64,000 nucleotides of DNA from Flavobacteriales bacterium. GTDB lineage: Bacteria > Bacteroidota > Bacteroidia > CAIKAF01. The notes beneath the pieces are model-generated. The model ran no database searches and had not been told where the DNA came from. It saw only the letters and a program-made list of their open reading frames with translations. The translations under genes were made by a program, and so were the position numbers. The DNA is taken from assembly GCA_025055575.1 (NCBI GenBank), contig JANWWP010000017.1, forward strand, positions 19,764-83,763, written 5' to 3'. This document shows positions 10,558-21,700 of this stretch, one piece after another; position 1 is the first letter of the stretch, and each line of letters begins with the position of its first letter.

Positions 10558-11294
10558 CCCTCCAACAGCCTGTTAAAAGTTTCGGGATGCTCCATCATGG
10601 GCGCATGCCCGCATTTATCAATCCAAAACAAAGCCGAGTTGCGAAGGCGCTGATGAAATTCCTCGGCCACTTCCGGAGGGGTAATAATGTCGTTTCGGCC
10701 CCAAATAAGACAAGTGGGTGTTTGAATGACGTGCAACTCATCGGCCATGTTGTGGCGAATGGCGGACTTGGCAATGGAAATGATACGAACCAGCTTGCTT
10801 CGGTCATTGATAATTTCAAACACCTCGTCCACGAGTTCCTTCGTGGCAATGGCAGGATCATAAAATGTGATTTCTACTTTCTTCTTGATGAATTCATAAT
10901 CTCCCCGTTTGGGATAAGAACCTCCGAAAGCATTTTCATAAAGACCTGAAGATCCTGTGAGAATCAAATGTTTTAAGAGGGGCTGATGGTTCACGGCATA
11001 CACCAAAGCCACGTGACCGCCCAAAGAGTTCCCCAGCATGGACACCTGCTCATAGCCTTTAAACTCTATAAAATCACGGATATATCGATATAACGGTTTC
11101 ACTCCGGCATCCAGAATGTTGATCTCAAAAATGGGCATGAGCGGAATCACCACTCTGTAGTCTTTTTTAAAATGCTCCACCACCCCTGAAAAATTACTCA
11201 GGGCGCCCATGAGACCATGCAACAACATAAGAACGGGGCCCTCGCCCTCCTCAAAATACGCAAAACCGTTTTCCCGTATCACCCTATCTTCCAT
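10530..11294 (-). CDS. Alpha/beta hydrolase
   Basis: LLHGLMG, GNSLGGHVAL nucleophile elbow, GHAPMMEHP. Confidence 0.88.
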   Translation of the reverse strand: MEDRVIRENGFAYFEEGEGPVLMLLHGLMGALSNFSGVVEHFKKDYRVVIPLMPIFEINILDAGVKPLYRYIRDFIEFKGYEQVSMLGNSLGGHVALVYAVNHQPLLKHLILTGSSGLYENAFGGSYPKRGDYEFIKKKVEITFYDPAIATKELVDEVFEIINDRSKLVRIISIAKSAIRHNMADELHVIQTPTCLIWGRNDIITPPEVAEEFHQRLRNSALFWIDKCGHAPMMEHPETFNRLLEGWLRNPVPN

Positions 11295-11373
11295 GCCTCA
11301 ATTTGGGAACCAAAAGTAAAAATTAATTCCCACCCGCTTGTTCCCCCCTCGAAGTGGGCAACAGGACAAAATC

Positions 11374-11865
11374 CTAGTAGAGGCCGCAATAACCGACAAA
11401 AGGTATAACCCGGCTCAGTCCTTTGGCATCGAGAATTTGAATGGAGCCCGACTTCCGGAAACGATTCGAACCCAAACTGCCTTCTTCACGGATTTTCAAA
11501 GCCATGGAATATTCGCTGTTTTGATACTTTTCTTCCACGTCGAATTCATTGAGATTCGAGGAACCCGTTTTGTACATTAAGGAGAAGGCATTATTTAAAC
11601 GAATGACGGCTATTTTGTCCATATCGCTCACAAATATGAATTGTTTGTTTGCGAGGCCCGAGGAGTCCCGGGCAAAAAAACATCCACAGCCCCGGATGTC
11701 GAAAGGTATTTCAGAAAAAGTTTGAGGTTCAAGAAGGTCCTCTCTTTGAGGTGTAAGTTGGCTTCCACTCACCGAACTTGTGAGCCCCCCCTCATTGCAT
11801 CCCATCAAAAATAGGGAAACAAAAGTGAGCCAACAAGAGCCGGCTGAAACGGAAAGAGGAGCCAT
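11374..11865 (-). CDS. Putative lipoprotein, unknown function
   Basis: Signal peptide with lipobox LMGC; start at MAPLSV. Confidence 0.55.
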   Translation of the reverse strand: MAPLSVSAGSCWLTFVSLFLMGCNEGGLTSSVSGSQLTPQREDLLEPQTFSEIPFDIRGCGCFFARDSSGLANKQFIFVSDMDKIAVIRLNNAFSLMYKTGSSNLNEFDVEEKYQNSEYSMALKIREEGSLGSNRFRKSGSIQILDAKGLSRVIPFVGYCGLY

Positions 11866-11997
11866 AATGGACGTTTTGGGCGAAATGCTCTGCAAGTATA
11901 ATATTTTTTTTAATACATGCAAATTCTTGTAACCTAATCTTGGGGAAAATGTTTTTGTTTTAGATTAAAAGCTTAACTTTCTCTCTTTTGGTCACAT

Positions 11998-12005
11998 TAA
12001 CTTTG
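11998..12005 (+). promoter_or_regulatory. -7 box TAACTTTG, 7 nt before ATG 12013
   Basis: Matches TAnnTTTG. Confidence 0.55.
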
Positions 12006-12012
12006 AAACAAA

Positions 12013-14367
12013 ATGAACATGAGAATAATTGAGAATTTTCTGGCTTTAACTTTTATTTGTATTAAAATATTATCTGCCCAGGTTTCGAAATATGATCTCA
12101 TGCGTATCCGCCTGTCCGCGGATAGTTGGGAGGTTATTTCCGGGTCAGGGCTTTTGGATTGCGGGGTCCACGTGAAGCCCGGTTGTTGTCTCATAGGAGA
12201 CTTTCCTGAAACTGTGGCAGGAGAATTAAATCCCTTGGATTTCGAGATCCTTAAACGTCCGGCCATCGCTTTGGAAAAGTCCGGCTCAGGAGCTTGTGAG
12301 AAGGGGACGTTCCCTTCCGTTCAGAATTTTCAACTGGGCAGTATGGGTGGTTTTTACCGGCTGGCAGAGGTGGACAGCGAGATGGCCCGAATGCGTCAAT
12401 TGTTTCCCCAATATGTATCTCAAAAATACACGATACCCGGCCTCACCACACATCAGGGCCGGCCCTTGTCCTATTACAGAATTTCGGACAATCCGCACCT
12501 CAACGAACAAGAACCGGCTATATTCTATGGGGCTGCCATCCACGCCAGGGAACCCATTTCGGTATCCAACCTCATCTATTTCCTTTGGTTTTTGCTTGAA
12601 AATGCCGCTCAAAGGCCGGACTTGCAATTTTTAATTGAAAACTCTGAGTTGTACGTGATGCCCATGATCAACCCGGACGGCTATTATTATAACGAAACTA
12701 CAGCGCCAAACGGCGGGGGCAACTGGCGAAAAAATATGCGCAACAACGGCGATGGCACATGGGGCGTGGACTTAAACCGCAACTTTCCGTTTGCCTGGGG
12801 TTGGGATGATTTGGGCAGCAGTCCGGATCCGGCTTCTTTCACCTACCGCGGCCCCTCGCCGGCATCAGAACCGGAAGTTCAGGCTGTGATTTGGCTGGCC
12901 AATCAGGAAAAATTCAAATTCAGCTTGATGCACCATTCTTATGGAAATTTTCTGATCCATCCCTGGAATTACATCCCCCAGGCAGCCCCAGACTCCCTGA
13001 TTTTCCGGTCGGCCGGGCACTATTTGACTCTAGAAAATAATTTTTTATCTGGCACCTGCCAGGAAACGGTAGGATATTTAGCCAATGGAGGTTCGGACGA
13101 TTATCTGTACGGGGATACCTCGGCGCCCAAAGGTCGGATCCATGCCTTTACTCCGGAAACAGGCACCTATTACGATGGCTTTTGGCCTATGCAGGAACGC
13201 ATCATCCCGCTGTGCCACCGGAATTTATGGATGAATCTGGCCCCTCTTTATCTCCTTTTTCCGACGCTCCAGCACAATCTGACGCCGCCGGTCATTTTGC
13301 CTAGCGGCCAGGAACACGTACTGCGCTTTCAATGGCAACGCGTTTCCGATACCAACGCCGTGTTTTTGCGGAGTGTTCAAAGTCTGAGTCCTTACATCCA
13401 AATACCCGCTTCCCTTGCCCAGCGTCAAATTTTTTATCCGGCGGCCTTTACCGCCCTGGACGACTCCCTCGTTTTAAACGTTTTGTCGGGCGCCCCGCAA
13501 GGCACCTCCGCACGCGTTGTACTTTCATGGCACAATGGAGTTTTCGAACGCACAGATACTTTATCTTTTATTCTTGGCGTGCCGGAAACGATTTTTTACA
13601 CTGCCTGCGACAATAATTCGCCCGAAACCTTCACCGCCCAGGGCTGGGGATTTTCTTCTCAGTCGTATATAAGCCCCCCGGCTTCGATCACGGACTCGCC
13701 TTTCGGAAATTATCCACCCAATGCAGAACAAACCCTTATTTTTAACAAAGTCATCAATCTGGCGGATGCGCTGGCAGCAGAACTCCGCTTCAGAGCCCGA
13801 TGGGAAACGGAAAAATCCTATGATATTGTAGTTCCCTTTGCCCGGATATTCTTGGGGGATGAGGTGCCATTGTGCGGTCAGTATACCTTTCCTGTATTTT
13901 CAGCCCCGCCCTCTGGCCCTGCCTCAGAACAACCGGCTTACGATGGTATGAGCGCAGGGTGGATCGAGGAACATATTTCGCTCGCAGGTCTGCTGGGAGA
14001 AAAATTCCAACTGGGCTTTCGGCTGTATTCAGACAGCTATGTAGAGAAAGACGGTTTTTACCTGGATGATGTTCAGATTATCAAAATTGGTCCTTCCTCG
14101 GCCGTAGTTCCAGCTGTAGAAACTTCCGGTGAAAAGCCTTTAATAATTGTACATAAGCCCGGTCAGGAACAGCTTTTAATTCATATTCAAAATGTTCCTG
14201 AGGATGCCTACATTTACATATACAATATAGCCGGCACCCTGATGTGGTCAAAAAAAATTTATAAAGAGGAAAGAAACATTAACATTAATTTGAACAGCTG
14301 GCCTTCAGGCGTTTACATGGTACGTCTCAACGAATGGTGTGAAAGGTTTATTGTGAAAAAAGATTGA
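12013..14367 (+). CDS. M14 family zinc carboxypeptidase with T9SS C-terminal domain
   Basis: GAAIHAREPIS (HxxE), NPDGYYYN, GVDLNRNFPF, FTPETGTYYDG; C-terminal IYNIAGTLM...WPSGVYMVRL. Confidence 0.9.
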   Translation: MNMRIIENFLALTFICIKILSAQVSKYDLMRIRLSADSWEVISGSGLLDCGVHVKPGCCLIGDFPETVAGELNPLDFEILKRPAIALEKSGSGACEKGTFPSVQNFQLGSMGGFYRLAEVDSEMARMRQLFPQYVSQKYTIPGLTTHQGRPLSYYRISDNPHLNEQEPAIFYGAAIHAREPISVSNLIYFLWFLLENAAQRPDLQFLIENSELYVMPMINPDGYYYNETTAPNGGGNWRKNMRNNGDGTWGVDLNRNFPFAWGWDDLGSSPDPASFTYRGPSPASEPEVQAVIWLANQEKFKFSLMHHSYGNFLIHPWNYIPQAAPDSLIFRSAGHYLTLENNFLSGTCQETVGYLANGGSDDYLYGDTSAPKGRIHAFTPETGTYYDGFWPMQERIIPLCHRNLWMNLAPLYLLFPTLQHNLTPPVILPSGQEHVLRFQWQRVSDTNAVFLRSVQSLSPYIQIPASLAQRQIFYPAAFTALDDSLVLNVLSGAPQGTSARVVLSWHNGVFERTDTLSFILGVPETIFYTACDNNSPETFTAQGWGFSSQSYISPPASITDSPFGNYPPNAEQTLIFNKVINLADALAAELRFRARWETEKSYDIVVPFARIFLGDEVPLCGQYTFPVFSAPPSGPASEQPAYDGMSAGWIEEHISLAGLLGEKFQLGFRLYSDSYVEKDGFYLDDVQIIKIGPSSAVVPAVETSGEKPLIIVHKPGQEQLLIHIQNVPEDAYIYIYNIAGTLMWSKKIYKEERNININLNSWPSGVYMVRLNEWCERFIVKKD

Positions 14368-14414
14368 GCCGATCCTAAATTTAATATACATCATGCCATA
14401 ATTAAAAAATGGAA

Positions 14415-15419
14415 TTATGGCCCGTATATCAGTTTTTCAGCTACGATTTCAGGAGCCACTTTCTCCATACATGAACAGGAGTGCGGGATGCATTTTTTAG
14501 AACAATCCAGCGCCCCGGTGAGCGCCAGCACGCGCGGGCCTATGGGGGCCCATCGGCCAGGATGCATGGGGCTGCGCGGCACAAACAGACCGATGGTATT
14601 TAATCCTAAAGCTGCCGCCACATGCAAAGGGCCTGTCGAGGGCGCTGCAATACTGTGGCAGGTGGCGATAAAACGTATGAATTCCTCCAGATTAAATTGC
14701 CCGCACACATTCAGAGCCTTTACGTTCCCGGATTCCCGGATAAGATATTCCGCTTCAGCTTGATGTTCTGAAAGTCCAGAAACAAATATTTCTGCATTTT
14801 TTAACGACCCGAGAATCCTGAGAAGGGAAATCCAATGCTTGCGGGGCCAAAGGGGTGCACTTTTGTTGCTGAAAGGATGAAGTAGTATGCGCAGCGAGCC
14901 GGCAGAATGAGAATTCCCATTCAGGGACCAGAGCTTTAATTGGGATAATTCATCCAGAGCGCAGGGCCACACACGCGGCAAAAATTTTTTAACCAGCACC
15001 AGGTTGAGTTGGGTCTCATGCCAAGGAGAATGCCGGCGAGAGAAAAAAATTCTTTCATTGGAATATAACCAGTGCCACCACCGGCCCGCTGTTCCTGTGC
15101 GCCGTCGAAAATTCAGTTTCAGAGCCATCCGGGCTTCTTCAGGCCGGCTGTAGAAAAAAACGATGTGACTGCGTTCTGTTTCCGGCCATGGCACACGGCC
15201 TTCCATAAAATCTTCAAGGGCCACCCAGGAATCCAAAAAAGTGCAACGCTGCACCAAAGGCTCCCATGACTTGCGACAAATAAAGCGAAGAGCCCAATCC
15301 GGATATGTGTGGTGTATCCAACGCAATGACCACAGGCTCACCATGACGTCGCCCATGTTGTCGCTGCGAAGAATGGTGAGCGAGGGCTGTGGAGATGGTT
15401 CTTCTGCCGATAATTTCAA
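14415..15419 (-). CDS. Glycosyltransferase family 9 (heptosyltransferase-like)
   Basis: RSDNMGDVMVSL N-terminus, ILLHPFSNKSAPLWPRKHW, APSTGPLHVAAALG; probable TTG start overlaps the cphA stop. Confidence 0.8.
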   Translation of the reverse strand: MKLSAEEPSPQPSLTILRSDNMGDVMVSLWSLRWIHHTYPDWALRFICRKSWEPLVQRCTFLDSWVALEDFMEGRVPWPETERSHIVFFYSRPEEARMALKLNFRRRTGTAGRWWHWLYSNERIFFSRRHSPWHETQLNLVLVKKFLPRVWPCALDELSQLKLWSLNGNSHSAGSLRILLHPFSNKSAPLWPRKHWISLLRILGSLKNAEIFVSGLSEHQAEAEYLIRESGNVKALNVCGQFNLEEFIRFIATCHSIAAPSTGPLHVAAALGLNTIGLFVPRSPMHPGRWAPIGPRVLALTGALDCSKKCIPHSCSCMEKVAPEIVAEKLIYGP

Positions 15420-18043
15420 ATGCTGATGAGCTCGCGGTCTTCTTCTTCTTTGTATGCCATAATCTGCTCCAAAGCGTCCGGAACCACATCGCTGCAAATG
15501 ACGATAAAACTGCCTTTTTCCGCAGTTTTCAAAGCATGATCTATGGCTTCGCGCTCGGTCTTTATCACTTCCACAGGCTTGGAGGGGTCTGTGCCTTGAA
15601 TGCCCGTAGTGAGCAACTGAATGATTTCGTCCTCCGAACGACCCCGCAGATTGCGATCCTGCCGAATGATAATTTTATCAAAATACCGTGCCGCTTCGGC
15701 CCCAAGGCTGATGATGTCCTCATCGCGGCGGTCACCCACGCCGGCAATAATGCCCACCTTGGGCCGGGCATCCACCCGGGAAATAAATTGTCCGATGGCG
15801 TGCAAACCGGCGGTGTTGTGAGCGTAGTCCACCATGACGGTGAAATTGTGAAAATGGAAAATATTCATTCGGCCCGGGGTTTGGGCAGGGGAAGGGATGA
15901 AGGTATTGAGTGCGATACGAATATCTTCCACCGAAATGCCTTTAACAAAAGCTGCCAGGACGGCCGCAAGGGCGTTCGCCACGTTAAATTCAGCCTTACC
16001 ACCAAAAGTGATGGGCACGTTGGACACCCGTTCCACCCGTATTTTCCAGTTCCCCTTAAGCACGGTGAGATAACCGTTTTCATAGACGGCCGCCAGACCG
16101 CCTTCCTGACAGTGTTTGCGCACACGGGGATTGTTTTCGTCCAGAGAAAATAAGGCAATACGGCATGTGAGATCCTGGCGCATGGCATACACGCGGTCGT
16201 CATCCGCGTTCAAAACCGCATAACCTTCCGGGAAAACACTTTGCGGCACCACACTTTTCACCCGGCTCAACTGATCCAGATTATCAATACCCCCAAGGCC
16301 CAAATGATCGGCGGCAATATTGGTGACCACGGCCACATCGCACTGATGAAATCCCAACCCCGCACGGAGAATGCCACCTCGGGCTGTTTCCAATACCGCA
16401 AAATCCACTGTGGGATCCTTCAATACGAATTCCGCCGATACCGGCCCGGTGCAATCTCCTTTCATCATGAGTTGATTCTGAATATACACGCCATCCGTTG
16501 TGGTGTACCCCGGCTTGTAACCGGCCTGTTTCACGATGTGGGCTATCAGGCGCGTTGTGGTCGTTTTTCCATTGGTGCCTGTAATGGCAATAATGGGTAT
16601 GCGCGCCGAGGTGCCGGGGGGATACAGCATGTCCAGGACAGGCTCAGCCACATTGCGGGGCAGGCCTTCGGTGGGCTCCAAATGCATGCGAAAGCCGGGC
16701 GCTGCATTTACTTCCAGAACAGCGCCGCCGTTCTCAGACAAGGGCGTGGATAGGTCCGGGGCCATAATATCTATGCCGCAGATATCCAATCCAATGATGC
16801 GCGCGATGCGTTCGCACATAAAAATGTTGGAGGGATGCACCAAATCGGTGACGTCGGTAGCCGTACCTCCCGTGCTGATATTGGCTGTTGGCTTGAGATA
16901 GAGGGTTTCGCCCTCCGGCAAAACGGAATCCAGAGTGAGCCCCTTGTCTTGCAAAATTTTTTCAGTGAATTCGTCCACTTTAATGGACGTGAGGACTTTC
17001 TCATGCCCATAGCCGCGCCGCGGATCGGAATTCACAATATCAATCAGTTGCTGAATGGTGTGGACACCATCGCCTGTGACGGCCGCCGGTGTGCGGCGGG
17101 CAGCGGCCACAAATTTGTAATTGATGACCAGCACCCGATGGTCGTGACCGGTAATAAACTTTTCTACAATGACACCCCGGCTGTATTTGCGGGCGGCTTC
17201 AAAACCGGCCACCAATTCCTCCCAGTTTCGCAGATTGGTGGTGGCGCCCTTTCCATGATTTCCGTTCACGGGCTTGGTAACCAAAGGATATCCTATGCGG
17301 CGCGCGGCGGCTTCCAAGTCTTCCATATCATAACAAATGCGCCCTTTGGGAACCGGAATTTCAGCGGCTTCCAATAGATTTTTCGTATCTTCTTTGTCGC
17401 AGGCTATCTCCACGGCAATGTTACTGGTTTGACTGGTAACCGTGGCCTGAATGCGCTTTTGGTTTACGCCGTACCCCAGCTGTACCAAAGAATGACGGTT
17501 GAGCCGAATATAGGGTATTTTGCGCCGTATGGCTTCTTCAACGATCGAAGCCGTACTGGGCCCCAATCTTTCTTCTTCGCGAATTTCCCGAAGTTTTTGA
17601 ATGTCTTCGCTGAGATCATACTCTGTGCCATCCACAAGCGCCTGGGCAATCCGAACGGAGGCCTTGGCCGCATATATACCGGCTTTTTCTTCGTAGTAGC
17701 TGAACACCACGTGGTACACTCCTTTCTGAGATGTTTCCCGCGTGCGGCCAAAGCCTACATCCATGCCGGCCAGCGTCTGCAATTCCAAGGCAATATGCTC
17801 CACCACGTGCCCCATCCAGGTGCCTTCGGCCACGCGACTGAAAAATCCGCCCGGGACACCCTCGCTGCACCTGTGTTCATACATCGTGGGGAACAGGCTG
17901 GTGAGTCGGTCATAAAAACCAGGTATTTTGCTTGTGGGCTTTTCTTCCAGGTCCTCCAAATCCAAAAGCATGACTATCAGTTTATGCCTGCGTATGGACC
18001 AGTAGTTAGGCCCTTTCATCACTTTTATGTCTAGAATTTTCAT
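15416..18043 (-). CDS. cphA: Cyanophycin synthetase
   Basis: ATP-grasp KPVNGNHGKGATTN and Mur-ligase ITGTNGKTTTTRLIAHI in a single 875 aa protein. Confidence 0.93.
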   Translation of the reverse strand: MKILDIKVMKGPNYWSIRRHKLIVMLLDLEDLEEKPTSKIPGFYDRLTSLFPTMYEHRCSEGVPGGFFSRVAEGTWMGHVVEHIALELQTLAGMDVGFGRTRETSQKGVYHVVFSYYEEKAGIYAAKASVRIAQALVDGTEYDLSEDIQKLREIREEERLGPSTASIVEEAIRRKIPYIRLNRHSLVQLGYGVNQKRIQATVTSQTSNIAVEIACDKEDTKNLLEAAEIPVPKGRICYDMEDLEAAARRIGYPLVTKPVNGNHGKGATTNLRNWEELVAGFEAARKYSRGVIVEKFITGHDHRVLVINYKFVAAARRTPAAVTGDGVHTIQQLIDIVNSDPRRGYGHEKVLTSIKVDEFTEKILQDKGLTLDSVLPEGETLYLKPTANISTGGTATDVTDLVHPSNIFMCERIARIIGLDICGIDIMAPDLSTPLSENGGAVLEVNAAPGFRMHLEPTEGLPRNVAEPVLDMLYPPGTSARIPIIAITGTNGKTTTTRLIAHIVKQAGYKPGYTTTDGVYIQNQLMMKGDCTGPVSAEFVLKDPTVDFAVLETARGGILRAGLGFHQCDVAVVTNIAADHLGLGGIDNLDQLSRVKSVVPQSVFPEGYAVLNADDDRVYAMRQDLTCRIALFSLDENNPRVRKHCQEGGLAAVYENGYLTVLKGNWKIRVERVSNVPITFGGKAEFNVANALAAVLAAFVKGISVEDIRIALNTFIPSPAQTPGRMNIFHFHNFTVMVDYAHNTAGLHAIGQFISRVDARPKVGIIAGVGDRRDEDIISLGAEAARYFDKIIIRQDRNLRGRSEDEIIQLLTTGIQGTDPSKPVEVIKTEREAIDHALKTAEKGSFIVICSDVVPDALEQIMAYKEEEDRELISI

Positions 18044-18228
18044 GCGCGGTCAGGGTTTTCAGGTAGTAAAAATAGAAGAGAAAAAAACATTCGCACGCCC
18101 ACCTTCTACCGACCATTAACCTTTGAGTCCTATCTTATGCCATGCAAAACCAAACTTAAAAGTTATTTACTGGAAGTTTCTGAATTAAAGTTCTATTTTA
18201 TTTAACGACATTCAGAGTTTATGTAGTT

Positions 18229-18657
18229 TTGCATATTGAAAGAAAGGACTTGCGCATTCCCAACTTTAAATATCCGTTGTCCTTTTTGGCTCTGACGCTC
18301 GTTCTTTTTCTGAGGACGGATTTACACCAAATCCTACGCGCGCCCATTCTTTGGCACCATTACTTAGAGCACAAGGCTCTGAATCCAGATTGCAGTTTTT
18401 GGGATTTTCTTAGCCTTCATTATGGTGGAATAATTTCCCATCCTGATGACAACCACCACGACCACGAAAATCTCCCCTTCAAGCCTTTTGACGCAAAAAT
18501 TCTTCATTTTTTCTCTACTCCTTTTGATTTGGATTCCCGGATCCTCGTCGGAAAGATTTTTGGTATAGAAAATCTCTTGAGGGATATCGTCTGCTTCTGC
18601 TTACCCGAGGGTTGGAGATCCAACATTTGGCAGCCCCCTAAATCAAATTCTATTTAA
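18229..18657 (+). CDS. Small His/Asp-rich protein encoded upstream of a heavy-metal RND system
   Basis: WHHYLEHKALNP...LSLHYGG...HPDDNHHDHENLPFK; no ATG near the start, exact start uncertain (a -7 box overlaps the track TTG). Confidence 0.55.
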   Translation: MHIERKDLRIPNFKYPLSFLALTLVLFLRTDLHQILRAPILWHHYLEHKALNPDCSFWDFLSLHYGGIISHPDDNHHDHENLPFKPFDAKILHFFSTPFDLDSRILVGKIFGIENLLRDIVCFCLPEGWRSNIWQPPKSNSI

Positions 18658-18763
18658 GAGAAAAAGAGGCCATTCAGCTCGAGAATTGCTGCATTAGCCT
18701 TCGGGAAATTCTCTCCTACCCCTCAATTTTTATTAAAGTATATCCCAAAATAACATTCTGGAT

Positions 18764-21700
18764 ATGTTTTCTAGATTAGTAAATTATTCAATTAAAAATA
18801 ATTACTTAGTATTAATAGGAATTTTTTTAGGTGTGATATGGGGCATCTGGGAAGCCCGTAACCTGGCGATTGATGCTGTCCCCGATATCACCAACAATCA
18901 GGTGCAGCTGATCACGACGGCCCCAGCCTTTAGCGCCGAGGACATGGAGCGTCTGGTCACCTTCCCACTGGAACAGGCCCTGCGCAACATTCCCGGGTTG
19001 ATGGAAATGCGCAGTTTTTCCCGGCTGGGTCTTTCAGTCATCACGCTTGTTTTCAATGACGAAACCGATGTGTATTGGGCCCGACAACAAATTTCAGAAC
19101 GTCTGCCACAAGCCCGGGAACAGTTGCCGGCCGGAGTGGCACCGCCATTTTTGGCGCCGGTCACCACCGGCCTGGGGGAGATTTTTCAATATGTTCTCAG
19201 GCCCGCTCCCGGATTTGAAAAACGATACGATGCCCTGGCCCTGCGCTCCATCCAGGACTGGGTGGTGCGCCGTCAACTGCTGGGAGTGCCTGGTGTGGCA
19301 GATGTCAGCAGCTTTGGCGGGCGGGTGCTGCAGTACGTGGTGAGCTACAACCCAGCGGTTCTAAAAACCTACGGCCTGTCGCCCGAAAATCTGGCGGAAG
19401 CCCTAAACCGGGCCAGTGGCGTTGCGGGCGGCGCTTATATTGAAAAAGGAAATAGGGCTTTTTTTCTGCGGGCTGATGGGCTTTTTAATACCCCACAGGA
19501 TATTGAAAACACCGTGGTGGGAATAAGTTCGGATGGCACGCCCATTCGAATTCGGAATGTGGCCAAAGTTCATACAGGCTTCGCCCTGCCTTACGGGGGC
19601 ATGGTCTACAACGACAGCCTGGAAGTGGCCGGCGGGATTGTGATGATGCTGAAAGGAGAAAACGGCAACCGGGTGGTTCAAAATGTGAAAAAAAGGATAG
19701 AGGAAATTCGAAGCACCCTGCCAGAAGGTGTGATTCTGGAACCGTTTCTAGACCGGAGCAGACTGGTGGGAAGTGTCCTGCGGACCGTTCGAAATAATCT
19801 TGTGGAAGGCGCCTTAATTGTTCTGGGAGTCCTTTCCATATTGTTAGGAAGCATCCGGGCCGGACTTATCGTGGCCTCAGTGATTCCTTTAGCCCTCCTC
19901 TTTGCGGTGGTGATGATGAAACACTTTGGCCTAAGCGGAAACCTAATGAGTCTGGGAGCGCTGGACTTTGGTTTGATTGTGGACGGTGCCGTGATCGTGG
20001 TGGAGGGGGTTCTGTATGGCCTGCATACGCATGTGTCGCGCCAGATGCACGGTTCAGAAAGAGCTTTTCTTGCAGATATTATTCAAAAATCCAGTGGGCG
20101 CCTTCTTCGCAGCGCCTTCTTCGGGCAATTGATCATACTGGCTGTGTATCTCCCCATCCTGAGCCTGGAGGGTATTGAAGGAAAAATGTTTCGACCCATG
20201 GCCCTCACTGTGATTTTTGCCCTGGCCGGAGCCTTCATTTTATCATTCACGTATGTTCCAGCCCTCACCACTCTGGTGCTTCGACGCGCTGACGGTCACC
20301 ATTCCGAAAAAGCTGAAAAGCTCTTGGGGCCTTTAGCGAAGTTCCAGTCCAAAATTCTGTTCTTTTTATTAAGAAGACCTTACTGGGTGGTGCTGGCATT
20401 GTTGTTCATGCTGCTCATATCAGTTAGCCTAATCCGTCGAATGGGAGGCGAATTTATTCCCACTTTGCCGGAGGGAGATTTAGCCATCGAGACACGGCTG
20501 ACCACGGGCAGCAGTTTAACTTCTTCCCTTGGAACAGTGAAGCAAGGGGCCGCTTTATTGCTTAAGAAATTTCCTGAAGTCCTTAGGGTGGTGAGCAAAA
20601 CAGGAACCGGCGAAATTCCAACAGATCCTATGCCAATGGAAGCCAGTGATATGATGGTGGTCCTGCGGGACAAATCGGAATGGGTATCGGCCAGAACTTG
20701 GGCGGATCTCATTTCACAAATTCAGGATTGTCTGAAAGGTATTCCCGGCGTTTATTTTTCTGTTCAATATCCTGTGGCCATGCGTTTTAATGAATTGTTG
20801 ACAGGGGCCCGGCAGGATGTAGTGTGCAAGGTGTTCGGCGAAAACCTGGATACCTTGGTAATGCTGGCCGAACAAATTGGACAGGAAGCGGAAAAGATTC
20901 CCGGGGTGGCCAGTGTCTATATTGAATCCTTGAAAGGCGCTTCCGAAATTCGAGTTCAAATACAGAGAGAGCAAGCCGCCCGATTAGGAGTGGACATGGG
21001 CTCCCTGGCCCTTGCTTTGAGCACGGCTTTTGCCGGCCAGCAAACCGGGATGTTATTTCAAAATGAACGGCGGCATCCTATCGTCCTCCGGCTCGATTCG
21101 GCACTCAGATCCGATTTGGAGACATTGGAAAGGCTGCCGGTGGCCACCAAGGCGGGAGGATGGGTGCCTCTGGGCCAGGTAGCTTCCATCTACGTTGGAG
21201 AGGGCATCCATCAAATCCAGCGCGAAGATGCCCGACGGCGAATTGTGGTGGGCTTTAATGTGTTGGAAGCAGATGTGGAATCGGTGGTGCAACAACTGCA
21301 AAGGCAATTGAGCCTTCATCCGCTGCCTGCAGGTTATACCCTGAAAATAGGGGGCGCCTATGAGCATCTGGTCTCGGCGCGGCGCCGCTTGTTTTTGGTA
21401 GTGCCCTTGGCTTTGGCTGTCATTTTTATTTTTTTATTCATGGCATTCAGGAGTTTATTGCCGGTCTGGATCGTGTTTTTAGCGGTTCCATTCTCTGCGG
21501 TGGGAGGCCTAATGGCTCTTTCCCTTCGTCACATGCCCTTCAGCATCAGCGGAGGGGTTGGTTTTGTCGTGCTTTTTGGGGTTTCTGTCCTCAATGGGAT
21601 TGTTTTAGTGAACGAAATCCGCCGCCTGATGTCGGAAGAAAAGTATTCCCTCTACAGAGCCGTGTTCAAAGCCAGCCAGATAAGACTTCGGCCCATTTTA

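Noticed and set aside
14395-14421. Hairpin gccataatt-N9-aattatggc between convergent genes as a bidirectional terminator
   Set aside because: AT-rich 9-bp stem including the GT9 stop codon, no T-tract; too weak to call
15389-16153. 254-aa + ORF antisense to cphA
   Set aside because: Shadow of the cyanophycin synthetase gene
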